The notes under the pieces are model-generated. The model was not told the DNA's origin, made no database searches, and was given only the letters and a program-made list of their open reading frames with translations. Below are positions 17,975 to 26,042 of a DNA stretch of 43,533 nucleotides, piece after piece. The position numbers were made by a program, and so were the translations under genes. Origin of the DNA: Chryseolinea sp. (GTDB taxonomy: Bacteria > Bacteroidota > Bacteroidia > Cytophagales > Cyclobacteriaceae). Every line of letters starts with the position of its first letter. Position 1 is the first letter of the stretch. Location: positions 1 through 43,533 of the forward strand of contig JAICGJ010000022.1 in assembly GCA_025923195.1 (NCBI GenBank), in the 5' to 3' direction.

Positions 17975-18388
17975 ATGAAAACCGATAATCGAGAATTTTT
18001 TGAAAGACTTGGAGATCTATTTTATTCATTGGCTGTTGACCGTTCAATAAAGCCGATAGAATTTTCCGAGCTTAAAATGATCATCAGCAAAGATTGGATG
18101 TCACAGCCACAGGATTCTGATTTGCCCATACCCGAAAATGTGCACCTTATGTTCGTTGAAATGGATACCTTGAAGGCCACAGATGTTCCCTCCACGGAGG
18201 CCTTCTATAATTTTGCCAGTTTTTATGGCTTGCATCCTGAGATTTTTACAACTGAATTAATGGACAGAATAAAGGAAACAGCCAAGTGCATAAATGCTTT
18301 TTTCCCGCCCGATAGTCCCTATAAGAATAATCACATGGGCGATTTGATTTTATTATTCCAAAAGAAAAAGAATATTGCGAACTACTAA
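17975..18388 (+). CDS. TerB-like helical protein, family B copy 1
   Basis: This 137-residue protein begins KTDNREFFERLGDLFYSLA and is all-helical, with the pattern FF..LG.L.Y..A.D....P.E..EL of TerB-like (tellurite-resistance B) folds. It is related along its length to the 130-residue protein at 23290-23682 (shared EKLG-L-YY, P-E-EL, W, EA-FA-Y, F...L..RI..TA..I..AF). It lies between ppsA and the AI-2E permease in one operon. No metal site is evident. Assignment to TerB is by pattern only. Confidence 0.7.
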   Translation: MKTDNREFFERLGDLFYSLAVDRSIKPIEFSELKMIISKDWMSQPQDSDLPIPENVHLMFVEMDTLKATDVPSTEAFYNFASFYGLHPEIFTTELMDRIKETAKCINAFFPPDSPYKNNHMGDLILLFQKKKNIANY

Positions 18389-18426
18389 ATATTACTGGTA
18401 GGTCACTGCCGGCTATAAATTCCAGC

Positions 18427-19485
18427 ATGAACATCCGTGGAACATTGGTACATACTGACACAAATATTCTGCGTATTCTTCAGTACGTGGTTTTTGGTTC
18501 TTTGATTTTATATTTCGGCAGAGATGTTTTTATACCCATAAGTTTTGCCTTGTTGATCAGTTTTGTTTTGTACCCAGTTTGTGTTTGGATGGAAAAAAAA
18601 GGTGTAGGCCGGCTGACTGCGATAATAATTGCTGTCATTTTATTGATCTTGGTCGGGCTCTTGGTAATGGCACTTTTAGTATACCAATTCCTCAGTTTTA
18701 TGAACGAGTGGCCTATTCTTCAGGGCAAGTTCATTAAATCGATACACGATTTAAGCAAAATGCTGATCGATGTTTTCGGAATTTCACTGGAACGTCAACA
18801 GGAGTGGATAACAAAATTAACCAACCAGTCAGGCTCCGGCATTTTGTCATTTCTCCAAAATACGCTGGCTGCCTCGGCCTTTTCAGCCGTGCTACTGGTC
18901 CTAATCCCCGTATATTCTGTGCTGATTTTGTATTACCGGAGACAATGGATGAAGATCGTTCACCGACTCTTTCCAAATGAAAACAAGGATAGCCTTCGAG
19001 AAATCATTAGCCTTACTATTAATACATATTATAATTTTATCAAAGGCATGGCCCTCGTCTATCTCATAGTGGGGATTTTGAACAGCATCGGTCTGCTCTT
19101 ACTCGGTATACCTCATGCAATCCTTTTTGGGTTTGTTGCATCAGTGCTCACCTTTATACCCTATGTTGGAATTATGGCCGGCTCCTTACTGCCCATAGCC
19201 ATTGCGTGGATCACATACGATTCAATTTGGTATCCGCTGGGGATCATTGGCGTTTTTGCATTTGTTCAATATCTGGAAGCAAACCTTATATTTCCAATCG
19301 CGGTTAGCAACAGGCTGAATGTAAATGCACTTGTTATGTTGGTCGCAATTTTTGTCGGCGGAATTCTCTGGGGAGTCGCAGGAATGATTCTGTTTGTGCC
19401 TTTTGTTGGAATTGTTAAGCTGATCGCAGACCACAACCCCAGTTGGAAAACATTATCCATGGCACTGGGGATGGATGGTAAATAG
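18427..19485 (+). CDS. AI-2E family transporter (PerM/TqsA type)
   Basis: This 352-residue membrane protein has the family layout: two N-terminal helices, a third long helix, a soluble segment (about residues 95-140) and then four or five helices, with the typical GIPHAILFGFVASVLTFIPYVG and GILWGVAGMILFVPFVGIVK blocks. Members are linked to export of autoinducer-2 or, in other lineages, ion or osmolyte transport; the substrate here is unknown. It lies 38 bp after the TerB-like gene and is likely the last gene of the ppsA transcript. A short GAAA-loop hairpin (19517-19530) follows without a T-run. Confidence 0.88.
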   Translation: MNIRGTLVHTDTNILRILQYVVFGSLILYFGRDVFIPISFALLISFVLYPVCVWMEKKGVGRLTAIIIAVILLILVGLLVMALLVYQFLSFMNEWPILQGKFIKSIHDLSKMLIDVFGISLERQQEWITKLTNQSGSGILSFLQNTLAASAFSAVLLVLIPVYSVLILYYRRQWMKIVHRLFPNENKDSLREIISLTINTYYNFIKGMALVYLIVGILNSIGLLLLGIPHAILFGFVASVLTFIPYVGIMAGSLLPIAIAWITYDSIWYPLGIIGVFAFVQYLEANLIFPIAVSNRLNVNALVMLVAIFVGGILWGVAGMILFVPFVGIVKLIADHNPSWKTLSMALGMDGK

Positions 19486-19619
19486 CGTATTGCATACTCG
19501 TAAAAGTCTAAGGCCTCGTCAGAAATGACGGACTAAATCACTGGTTGATGTGTTTCAATGTTGATGATCTAACAGAGGTATCGCCGTTCGCCGAATTTAT
19601 TTCATTGACGACCGACAAT

Positions 19620-20108
19620 TCATCCTGTGATTTGTGCTGATCTTTCGGTCAATGCTTCATGTATCCTAATTATAGACTTCGCGCTTACTTTGGATTTCAC
19701 GGAATTGGTAATGAGACAATTCATTTCGGTTCGCTCCAGAATTCGTGAGGTTCGGTCGCGGTCTCTTTCATGCATAATCGTGACTTGTGGTTCCAGCAAG
19801 ACTTCGGTCATCAGAAATTTGCCTTCCACCTGTTCCAGAATTCCGATCGCTTTACAATCAAAGGACTTAAAATCCAATTTCGAATTTTCGGCAATAGCAA
19901 GAAAAGTTGTCATGAAACAACTGCTTACTGCGGCTGTAAATAAATGTTCGGGAGACCATATTCCGGCTATGCCTTTTGGAAACTGAGGGGGTGTAGCTAC
20001 TTCAATGCACCCATTTCCCGTCTGCGATACCGTCAGTTCAGGCGAGCACATTACCCCTCTTCGATCCTTATCCCAATGAATATCGACCGTGTATTGATGA
20101 CGTTCCAT
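19620..20108 (-). CDS. OsmC-family peroxiredoxin-like protein
   Basis: This 162-residue protein has both redox cysteines of the OsmC/Ohr family: C64 in AAVSSCFMTTF and C131 in EMNCLITNSVK. These cysteines reduce organic hydroperoxides. The phrase GIWSPEHLFTAAVSSC is typical. The ATG at 20106-20108 has a predicted leader of about 18 nt from the FNR-type promoter at 20131-20195. It is divergent from the L,D-transpeptidase gene. Confidence 0.9.
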   Translation of the reverse strand: MERHQYTVDIHWDKDRRGVMCSPELTVSQTGNGCIEVATPPQFPKGIAGIWSPEHLFTAAVSSCFMTTFLAIAENSKLDFKSFDCKAIGILEQVEGKFLMTEVLLEPQVTIMHERDRDRTSRILERTEMNCLITNSVKSKVSAKSIIRIHEALTERSAQITG

Positions 20109-20130
20109 AGGCGTGTTGCATTTTTCAGTA

Positions 20131-20195
20131 TAAACTTAGTAGAACGATGCATGGGGTCGCATGATGTTAATCAGGATTTAAAATGATTCACCTCA
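20131..20195 (-). promoter_or_regulatory. Tandem FNR-type class II promoter of the osmC-family gene
   Basis: On the minus strand the distal site is relaxed (20184-20195, TGA-N6-TCA). The proximal site (20162-20173, TGAT-TAAC-ATCA read on the minus strand) lies exactly 22 bp further on. After exactly 23 nt comes TAAGTTTA (20131-20138), a strong -7 match. The predicted transcription start is near 20126. The same geometry is seen at ppsA. Confidence 0.65.
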
Positions 20196-20247
20196 TAGAA
20201 TCACAGAGGCACAATAAGTTGCTTTAGGACTAAATTGATTGGCGGCA

Positions 20248-21699
20248 ATGAAGCCAAGACTATTCTCATTTGTTAATATATCCTTATTCGGTCTGCTGAT
20301 CGTCGTTGTCACAGCATGCAGGCACAACCTTTCCCCGTCGGTCTCCATGACACACAGCGTACAACAGTATGACATCCACATTGAGCCCCTTCTCATACCA
20401 GATGATACTTCCAGCGTCGTTTTCGAGGATCTCCGGTATTCGCGCGCAGTCCGTGATCTCTATCGCTATGAGCACTACGCACCAGTCTGGTTGGAGAATG
20501 ATTTAAGAACCGATAAAGCTGATTCGATGATCCTGATGATCATGTCTGCAAGGAAGTATGGGCTTCTGCCGCACCGTTATCATTTTCATGAGATTCCCGA
20601 CCTGGTTTCAGCACCAAGAGATAGAATGAAGATGATCAGACTTGATGTAATTCTGACAGACGCGTTCATAGCGATGGCATATGACCTTAAGCATGGCTGT
20701 TTGCAAGAACAGAAGGCGAATGTAAAATCCGACAGCCTTGAACTTGTAAACCTGACGGAATCTATTCGAACGTCGGGGGTCAGGGTTGTACTGGAGTCCT
20801 ATGAACCAATTCATGCTGGATATAAATCCTTGAAACAGGCACTTAATTCTTTGTTAGATTCTGTCAATTCAAGCGATCATAATCTGCTAATGTCTGGAAT
20901 CACTGTTGACTCCAGCGAAGTTCATCGCAAAGTACAACGGATTGAGATCAACCTTGAGAGATGGCGCACTGAAAAGGAACCGCTTGATAAGCTTTACACC
21001 TGGGTTAACATTCCTGCGTATATGTTTTACGTTATTGAGAATGACGAGATTGTGATGCAATCACGAATCGTAGTGGGCACAGCAGCGAGGCAAACACCGC
21101 AGTTTAGCAGCGATATCGAGTGTTTTACGATCTTCCCTTATTGGTACGTCCCGCGCAAGATTACTGTAGAGGAGTATTTGCCCGTTATACGAAAGGACAC
21201 AAGTTTTATTACCAGAAATAATTTTGATGTATTGGATAGGAGTGGCAAAATTCAAAAGCCGGCATCCATTGACTGGAAAAAGTATAACACTAACAATTTT
21301 CCTTTTACACTTAGACAACGTGAAGGACCTGGAAATTCGCTTGGGATTATAAAGTTTGTCTTCGATAATCCTTACGCTGTGTTCCTTCATGATACGAATG
21401 CTAAGAATTTGTTTAGCCGCAAGGTTCGAGCCCTCAGCCATGGTTGCATACGCTTGGAAAAAGCTTATGAGTTTGCACATTTCCTGATCAGGGAAAATCG
21501 CGCAACCATATCTTCTCAAATGCTTGATAAATACTTAACCGAGAAAAAACGACGTACCATAAGTCTGTCAAGCACTATCCCCATTCATATTCGCTATTTC
21601 ACGTGTGAGGTGCGCAACGACACACTTATATTTTATGACGATGTTTACCAAAAGGATCATGGCCTTATACGACAACTTTATAAGGGAAATGTTTTTTAA
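20248..21699 (+). CDS. L,D-transpeptidase (YcbB/LdtD-like) lipoprotein
   Basis: This 483-residue protein has a lipoprotein signal peptide ending in VVTAC (Cys about residue 25). A scaffold region follows with repeated helices (residues about 60-250). The C-terminal YkuD catalytic domain contains H398-G-C400 in SHGCIRLEKA; the cysteine is the nucleophile. It forms 3-3 cross-links or attaches proteins to peptidoglycan. I chose the ATG at 20248 over a TTG 9 bp upstream. Divergent from osmC; no clear -7 element lies at the preferred distance on this strand. Confidence 0.88.
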   Translation: MKPRLFSFVNISLFGLLIVVVTACRHNLSPSVSMTHSVQQYDIHIEPLLIPDDTSSVVFEDLRYSRAVRDLYRYEHYAPVWLENDLRTDKADSMILMIMSARKYGLLPHRYHFHEIPDLVSAPRDRMKMIRLDVILTDAFIAMAYDLKHGCLQEQKANVKSDSLELVNLTESIRTSGVRVVLESYEPIHAGYKSLKQALNSLLDSVNSSDHNLLMSGITVDSSEVHRKVQRIEINLERWRTEKEPLDKLYTWVNIPAYMFYVIENDEIVMQSRIVVGTAARQTPQFSSDIECFTIFPYWYVPRKITVEEYLPVIRKDTSFITRNNFDVLDRSGKIQKPASIDWKKYNTNNFPFTLRQREGPGNSLGIIKFVFDNPYAVFLHDTNAKNLFSRKVRALSHGCIRLEKAYEFAHFLIRENRATISSQMLDKYLTEKKRRTISLSSTIPIHIRYFTCEVRNDTLIFYDDVYQKDHGLIRQLYKGNVF

Positions 21700-21909
21700 G
21701 GTATCAGTTTGTTCAAGGGGCAAGGCGATAAGGGGCAGAGGAGGGTGTGCTTGATCTTGTTTAAATTTCCCAAGATAGGATGATAACGACTAACGATTAC
21801 TAATAAAGTTTGAAGAGGTTGTCCCATATTATCGATGGTTGACTGCAGTGATATCTTATATGATATTTGCAACTATTGAAGCAATTCATTTACCAAAAAC
21901 TCTCTGATT

Positions 21910-22356
21910 ATGCTTGGAGTACTAACCCGGGAACAAAGTGAACACGTGCTAAGAAGTGAAATTATCGGACGGATCGGCTGCTATGCTGCCGGCAAAGTCT
22001 ATATAGTTCCCGTTTCATACGTGTACCACAATAATTTCATTTACGCGCATTCCAAGGAGGGACTTAAGATTAAAATGATGCGTAAAAATAGCAAGGTTTG
22101 TTTTGAGGTCGAGAGCCGAGACAGCATGATAAGTTGGAGAACCGTAATCCTATGGGGTACGTATGAAGAGTTGAGTACTTTAGCAGAACAGAAAAAAGCC
22201 ATGAAAATTTTAAATGACAGATTCCTTCCTCTCAGACTCAGTGAATCACTGTTGCAAACAGGGTATATGCACTTTCCACGCGAGGTTGAAAAAGCCCGCA
22301 AGCCCGTTATCTACCGGATTTCAATCGATGAGGTTAGCGGAAGATTCGAGAAATAG
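21910..22356 (+). CDS. Pyridoxamine 5'-phosphate oxidase-like flavoprotein
   Basis: This 148-residue protein resembles the Pyridox_ox_2/FMN-binding split-barrel family (RIGCYAAGKVYIVPVSYVYHNNFIYAHS). The family binds FMN and is often found among stress genes; it is not a true PdxH by length. It follows a 210-bp gap with one weak TGA-N6-TCA palindrome (21877-21888) that lies too close to the ATG for class II activation. It converges with the second transpeptidase gene. The substrate is unknown. Confidence 0.8.
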   Translation: MLGVLTREQSEHVLRSEIIGRIGCYAAGKVYIVPVSYVYHNNFIYAHSKEGLKIKMMRKNSKVCFEVESRDSMISWRTVILWGTYEELSTLAEQKKAMKILNDRFLPLRLSESLLQTGYMHFPREVEKARKPVIYRISIDEVSGRFEK

Positions 22357-22399
22357 CTGCTAAAGTGGATTTGAATTTCGGCACTAATTTTAGGTTATA

Positions 22400-23119
22400 T
22401 TAAGAAGGATCAGAGACGCTGCGGAATGTGGAGTTTGCAATGTAATGGGGATCTGGGTAATAAATAAACAAACAAGTCCCATCCGCCAGTTGGGGGATTA
22501 TTTTTTTATGCAGTTCCATTGGGACAGCCGGGCATCCGAAACTTCTCCCCAATCTCCCAAATTTTTTGATGTGCGACTCGCTCACATAATTTGCCCCATG
22601 CATCACGATAGCGCGGGCTTCGGCTTTATCGTTAATTCCAGATTCCACCCCATGCAGCTTCAACGAAATTCCATGCTTCCCAACATACGTCTTACCTGTA
22701 ACAAAAAAGCCAAGGCTGCTTTGGTTGGAATTGGGCGTGTTGGAAAAAGTACGGGCAAATACGTCACCGCTATTACGGCCATGCGCAGCAAGGGAATGAT
22801 ATAATAGCTTCTTGTTTCTTAAATCCAATACCCATAGCCTCTTGTCATTGGCCGATCTTCTGAAATCAATCAGTGTAAGAATTCCCTTGGTCGAGAGTTT
22901 GTTAGCCTTGTCAAGATGCCGGTACCCAACGAATGCACGCTCGAACAAGTCGTATGGTGGAGGCTCATTTTTATTGAAGTCAATGTCGTGATAAAGCACG
23001 GATATTTCTGTACCTGCATCACAATCTTCCGTTGAACAAGAGTCTTCGTTAAATGCAAAAAATAAGATAGAAATTAGAACAACCCAGGCTTTAGAGGCAT
23101 TCAATGCAGTTTTTCTCAT
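22400..23119 (-). CDS. Murein L,D-transpeptidase catalytic domain protein (YkuD_2 type)
   Basis: This protein of about 239 residues begins MRKTALNASKAWVVLISILF, a signal or anchor sequence followed by a Cys-rich short stretch. The catalytic domain has the YkuD_2 motif HGANYVSE...GRSFGCPAVP, with C196 as nucleophile. This family is distinct from the YcbB-like transpeptidase at 20248. I chose the ATG at 23117-23119; another ATG 12 bp upstream and a GTG further up are possible. It lies downstream of the TerB-like gene 23290-23682 on the same strand, 170 bp away, and may be cotranscribed. Confidence 0.82.
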   Translation of the reverse strand: MRKTALNASKAWVVLISILFFAFNEDSCSTEDCDAGTEISVLYHDIDFNKNEPPPYDLFERAFVGYRHLDKANKLSTKGILTLIDFRRSANDKRLWVLDLRNKKLLYHSLAAHGRNSGDVFARTFSNTPNSNQSSLGFFVTGKTYVGKHGISLKLHGVESGINDKAEARAIVMHGANYVSESHIKKFGRLGRSFGCPAVPMELHKKIIPQLADGTCLFIYYPDPHYIANSTFRSVSDPS

Positions 23120-23289
23120 CAATGGCGGCATTATGGGTAAGGATGTTTTAGAGGGACAAATTTCCACATTTATAAGTTCCACCGCAATATCCTGTCGACA
23201 CGCATCAGCTTTTCTCGGATTGTCCGTTTTGAACAGTGTGTTTGGCGCTGTTAGTCAATTCGTTGCATGTTTTGGGGTCCGTTCAAGTT

Positions 23290-23682
23290 CTAATTCAGCA
23301 AACGACGCAATTGATCAAGGTATTTTTGCTCATTCTTATTCCTGGCAGCAAACGCATTAGCAATGGCTGAGGCAGTTGTCGAAATCCTTTTCTTCAGATC
23401 TTGCGAAAAGGCGGCCGTATGCTGTTCATAATAATCTGCAAAAACGCCGTAGGCCTCACTTGCAGGGATACTTTCACTCAACAGGTATTCAAACGCGATA
23501 GAAATATAATGAGCAGCATCGGTTCCGTATTTATCTATTGAATTCTCCAGTGGGAGCCATTCTCTGGCTATCAGACCCCTTAATTCTTCAATCTCCGTCG
23601 GATGTACCTGCTTATCGGCAGCTGCAATCGCGTAATATAAATACCCCAGTTTTTCATAGATGTTTTGATAGTTAATTTTCAT
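23290..23682 (-). CDS. TerB-like helical protein, family B copy 2
   Basis: This 130-residue all-helical protein begins MKINYQNIYEKLGYLYYAIAAADKQVHPTEIEEL, the classic TerB-like first helices with a conserved D and PxE. It is paralogous to 17975-18388. It is divergent from the helical family A copy 2 operon, with two FNR-type palindromes in between (23780-23814). In the other copy of the pair, family A and family B are also on opposite strands of an FNR-type promoter region. Function is unknown; TerB folds are often stress-linked metal or membrane sensors. Confidence 0.75.
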   Translation of the reverse strand: MKINYQNIYEKLGYLYYAIAAADKQVHPTEIEELRGLIAREWLPLENSIDKYGTDAAHYISIAFEYLLSESIPASEAYGVFADYYEQHTAAFSQDLKKRISTTASAIANAFAARNKNEQKYLDQLRRLLN

Positions 23683-23779
23683 AAAGAAGAGTGTGTTTTA
23701 GGCATTGAATTAAGGTCTAATATAAAGCAAAGTTATGTGTTGAACTATGAATGAACCTTTAGTAACAACGGGGCTCGAA

Positions 23780-23845
23780 ATGATTTTAATCATCGGGCAG
23801 GTTGACGAACTTCATAGTATAGCCACTCTGAATAGGATAGTTTCA
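23780..23845 (+). promoter_or_regulatory. Tandem FNR-type class II promoter of the helical A2/P-loop/APH operon
   Basis: The distal site ATGATT-TT-AATCAT (23780-23793) is a perfect palindrome. The proximal site TGAC-GAAC-TTCA (23803-23814) is exactly 22 bp downstream. After exactly 23 nt comes TAGTTTCA (23838-23845), a partial -7 element. The predicted start of transcription, about 23850, lies 20 nt upstream of a 60-codon ORF and about 215 nt upstream of the helical protein gene. Confidence 0.6.
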
Positions 23846-23869
23846 CATGGTATTGACGATTTGTGACCG

Positions 23870-24052
23870 ATGGGAAAAAGAGAGATTAACAAAAACCTCC
23901 TGGTTGAGTTTAGGAATAAAGTCGGTTGTATTTCTCGAAACAAAAACGTCAGGAACAATATTCAGTACATAACAATTTGCCCTGAGGTAGACCAGGGTGG
24001 AGCAAATGATGGATTTCGAAAACGCTACCAAGTTATATTTGACGTAATCTAA
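23870..24052 (+). CDS. Possible 60-residue hypothetical protein
   Basis: The frame begins MGKREINKNLLVEFRNKV and ends 13 bp before the helical family A copy 2 start. There is no recognisable domain, signal peptide or membrane helix. Its credibility comes from context: it begins about 20 nt after a predicted FNR-type promoter start and ends where an operon gene would. The composition is not obviously coding, so it may be a long leader instead. Confidence 0.35.
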   Translation: MGKREINKNLLVEFRNKVGCISRNKNVRNNIQYITICPEVDQGGANDGFRKRYQVIFDVI

Positions 24053-24065
24053 ACTTTAATGCAAT

Positions 24066-24512
24066 ATGGAATTTAGAACGCGACCAAAAAGCAATTATCT
24101 GCTAAACGCAGAATGGCAAGAGCTTCACGTCCTTACTACGCATTGGCAATCTGACATGATTTTTTTCGAAGATGAATTGCGTTTTATCGACGTTTTATTC
24201 GACAAGTATTTTAGCGCCCTTATCGAAAAGGAAAACATCGAAAAAACAAAGGCGATTGCAGGTAAACTTTCGAATGTTAAGGCTAGCCGCGGTTCCCTCG
24301 CAATACGCATTGAGAAGCATCTGCATCACATTGAAGAATTGATGATAAATCCATTTCCTCAAGATGCTTCGGAATTTAGAACCGAGCATGCGGCCTTGGA
24401 AGATGACCTGACTATGTTTGTCAAGTCTTTCAGAGAAATGAAGCGTGAGTTGTTTGAATTGACGGAACGCATTGCAAGAACTGAAAAAGCAAAGCATTTA
24501 ATATCAAATTAG
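24066..24512 (+). CDS. Uncharacterised helical protein, family A copy 2
   Basis: This 148-residue helical protein is paralogous to 14913-15326 (shared EL/EF-x-F...DK block and EH-AL...F...K-ELFELTE block). There is no signal peptide or named domain. It is followed after 23 bp by the P-loop kinase gene and then by the APH-like gene, all on the same strand, so the three probably form an operon under the FNR-type promoter at 23780-23845. The order helical A, P-loop kinase, APH-like suggests a shared stress function, but none is established. Confidence 0.75.
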   Translation: MEFRTRPKSNYLLNAEWQELHVLTTHWQSDMIFFEDELRFIDVLFDKYFSALIEKENIEKTKAIAGKLSNVKASRGSLAIRIEKHLHHIEELMINPFPQDASEFRTEHAALEDDLTMFVKSFREMKRELFELTERIARTEKAKHLISN

Positions 24513-24535
24513 ATTGCTGCTTTCTGTCTTGAGAA

Positions 24536-25042
24536 ATGGTTAAGATCATTATCGTGTTTGGGCTGCCAGGGTCCGGTAAGAGCTTCTTTGCTGAAGCTTT
24601 ATCGCGGCGCCTGGCAGCGGTGCATATTAACAGTGATCAGGTGCGCACTGCCTTGAGCGCGCGAGGGAAATATGCTCTGGAAGATAAATTAGGTGTGTAC
24701 CAGGCAATGGCCGAACAATCGAACGACATACTGCTCGAAGGTAAATCTGTCGTTGTCGATGCCACTTTCTATTTGCGCGTCATGGTTAATGTATTCACAG
24801 GACTTGCGAAAAAGCGCTCATGTCCGATTTTCTTCATTAAAATTGTCGCAGAGGAAGGTCTGATCAAGGAGCGGTTAAGTAAACCACGGAAGGACAGTGA
24901 GGCGGATTATGATGTTTACCTTAAAATAAAAATGCAATTCGAGGAAATGCAAGAACCCTACTTTACCGTGCGATCTGAAAACAGCAACATCGATGACATG
25001 ATTAAGTTAGCACTCCAACATATTGGCTCGCCACATGGTTGA
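24536..25042 (+). CDS. P-loop (AAA/COG0645-like) kinase
   Basis: This 168-residue P-loop NTPase begins MVKIIIVFGLPGSGKS, with Walker A at residues 9-16. It resembles the small-kinase domain that in many bacteria is fused behind an aminoglycoside-phosphotransferase-like domain (COG2187 plus COG0645; the DosR-regulated mycobacterial protein Rv2004c has both). Here the two halves are separate genes in the reverse order. The end overlaps the start of the APH-like gene by 8 bp. The substrate is unknown. Confidence 0.8.
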   Translation: MVKIIIVFGLPGSGKSFFAEALSRRLAAVHINSDQVRTALSARGKYALEDKLGVYQAMAEQSNDILLEGKSVVVDATFYLRVMVNVFTGLAKKRSCPIFFIKIVAEEGLIKERLSKPRKDSEADYDVYLKIKMQFEEMQEPYFTVRSENSNIDDMIKLALQHIGSPHG

Positions 25043-26036
25043 AAGCGAAGTGACAATGCTCGCGGAAGAAGGTCGCTTCCTGGGTCATCGCATTAAAGGC
25101 CACATCGAAGAGACACATATCTCATGGGTGATCCTGTCAAAAGGGAATGTATTCAAAATAAAGAAACCGGTAAAACTCTCGTTCCTTGATTTTTCAACGC
25201 TGGCTAAGCGGAAAAGATATTGTATTAGAGAACTGAGCCTCAATCAGCGATTTTCACCCATATATCTTGATGTCTTGCCGGTTCAGAAGGACGGGGAAAA
25301 ATGGACTATTGGTCAAGGCAGTGGCAGCATTGTCGAGTATGTTGTCCGCATGAAGCGTATGATAAGTGCCAGGAGAATGGACAAGCTTCTTCAAACTAAG
25401 AAAGTGTCTTCGAACGACATACTGCTGCTCGCGAAGGTGGTTTCTTCATTTCATTCCGGATCCGAAGTAATAATGGCTCCATTTCTTCTTGCGAAAGCCA
25501 AATCCATGTTCAATGACATCCGTTCGATAATCCGCGTAGCAAACGATCATCTCGGAGATGAATATTCGGAAATTATCAAGAAGTCAATCAAATGGAGCAA
25601 TACATTTTTGAGCAAACACGCTGATCGTATACGAGAGAGAATTGCTCTTGGATTTAAGCGGGATGTTCATGGTGACTTGCACAGTGGTAACATCTTTCTC
25701 TATAAGCAACCTATCTTATATGACTGCATTGAGTTCAACGATAGTTACAGGCGCATGGATGTTATAAACGAAGTCGCATTTTTCTGCATGGACCTTGAGG
25801 CCTATCGCGAAGGCAGGCTGGCCAGGTTGTTTCAAAGAGAATATCAACGGCATTTCGACTGTTTTCAGAATAATGCGGATAGAAGATTATTTACGTATTA
25901 CAAATGTTATCGGGCGAATGTCAGGGCCAAAGTTCACGCTCTCAGCATAGGGCAGGCGCATGATGCTGAAAATTCTCAATTGCATATTAATGCGTTGCGT
26001 ACGTATTTGCGCCTCATGCGACGTTACATGAAGTAA
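25035..26036 (+). CDS. Aminoglycoside-phosphotransferase-like kinase (COG2187 type)
   Basis: This protein of about 333 residues has the APH/choline-kinase catalytic loop RDVHGDLHSGNIFLY (catalytic D214) and the following metal-binding stretch LYDCIEFND. Early residues VFKIKKPVKLSFLDFSTLAKRKRYC match the COG2187 N-terminus. I chose the ATG at 25035, which overlaps the stop of the P-loop gene (ATGGTTGA), over a TTG 12 bp upstream. It likely phosphorylates a small molecule, but antibiotic resistance should not be inferred. It converges with the HPF gene, leaving only 6 bp. Confidence 0.8.
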   Translation: MVESEVTMLAEEGRFLGHRIKGHIEETHISWVILSKGNVFKIKKPVKLSFLDFSTLAKRKRYCIRELSLNQRFSPIYLDVLPVQKDGEKWTIGQGSGSIVEYVVRMKRMISARRMDKLLQTKKVSSNDILLLAKVVSSFHSGSEVIMAPFLLAKAKSMFNDIRSIIRVANDHLGDEYSEIIKKSIKWSNTFLSKHADRIRERIALGFKRDVHGDLHSGNIFLYKQPILYDCIEFNDSYRRMDVINEVAFFCMDLEAYREGRLARLFQREYQRHFDCFQNNADRRLFTYYKCYRANVRAKVHALSIGQAHDAENSQLHINALRTYLRLMRRYMK

Positions 26037-26042
26037 ACTTGC

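Noticed and set aside
19517-19530. Hairpin CGTCA-GAAA-TGACG after the AI-2E permease gene
   Set aside because: Only five pairs and no following T-run, so I did not call it a terminator.
19546-19557. TGA-N6-TCA palindrome between two convergent genes
   Set aside because: No promoter is needed here and the site is only a relaxed match; treated as background.
21877-21888. Relaxed palindrome 21 bp before the PNPOx-like gene
   Set aside because: Matches only TGA-N6-TCA and is too close to the ATG for class II activation; kept out of the feature list.
24066-24512. Hemerythrin-like oxygen sensor
   Set aside because: The helical pattern is suggestive, but the set of conserved His/Glu ligands for a di-iron site is not shared between the two paralogues.
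25035-26036. Aminoglycoside resistance gene
   Set aside because: The catalytic motif is shared by many small-molecule kinases; the COG2187-like N-terminus and the P-loop partner point to a stress kinase, not resistance.
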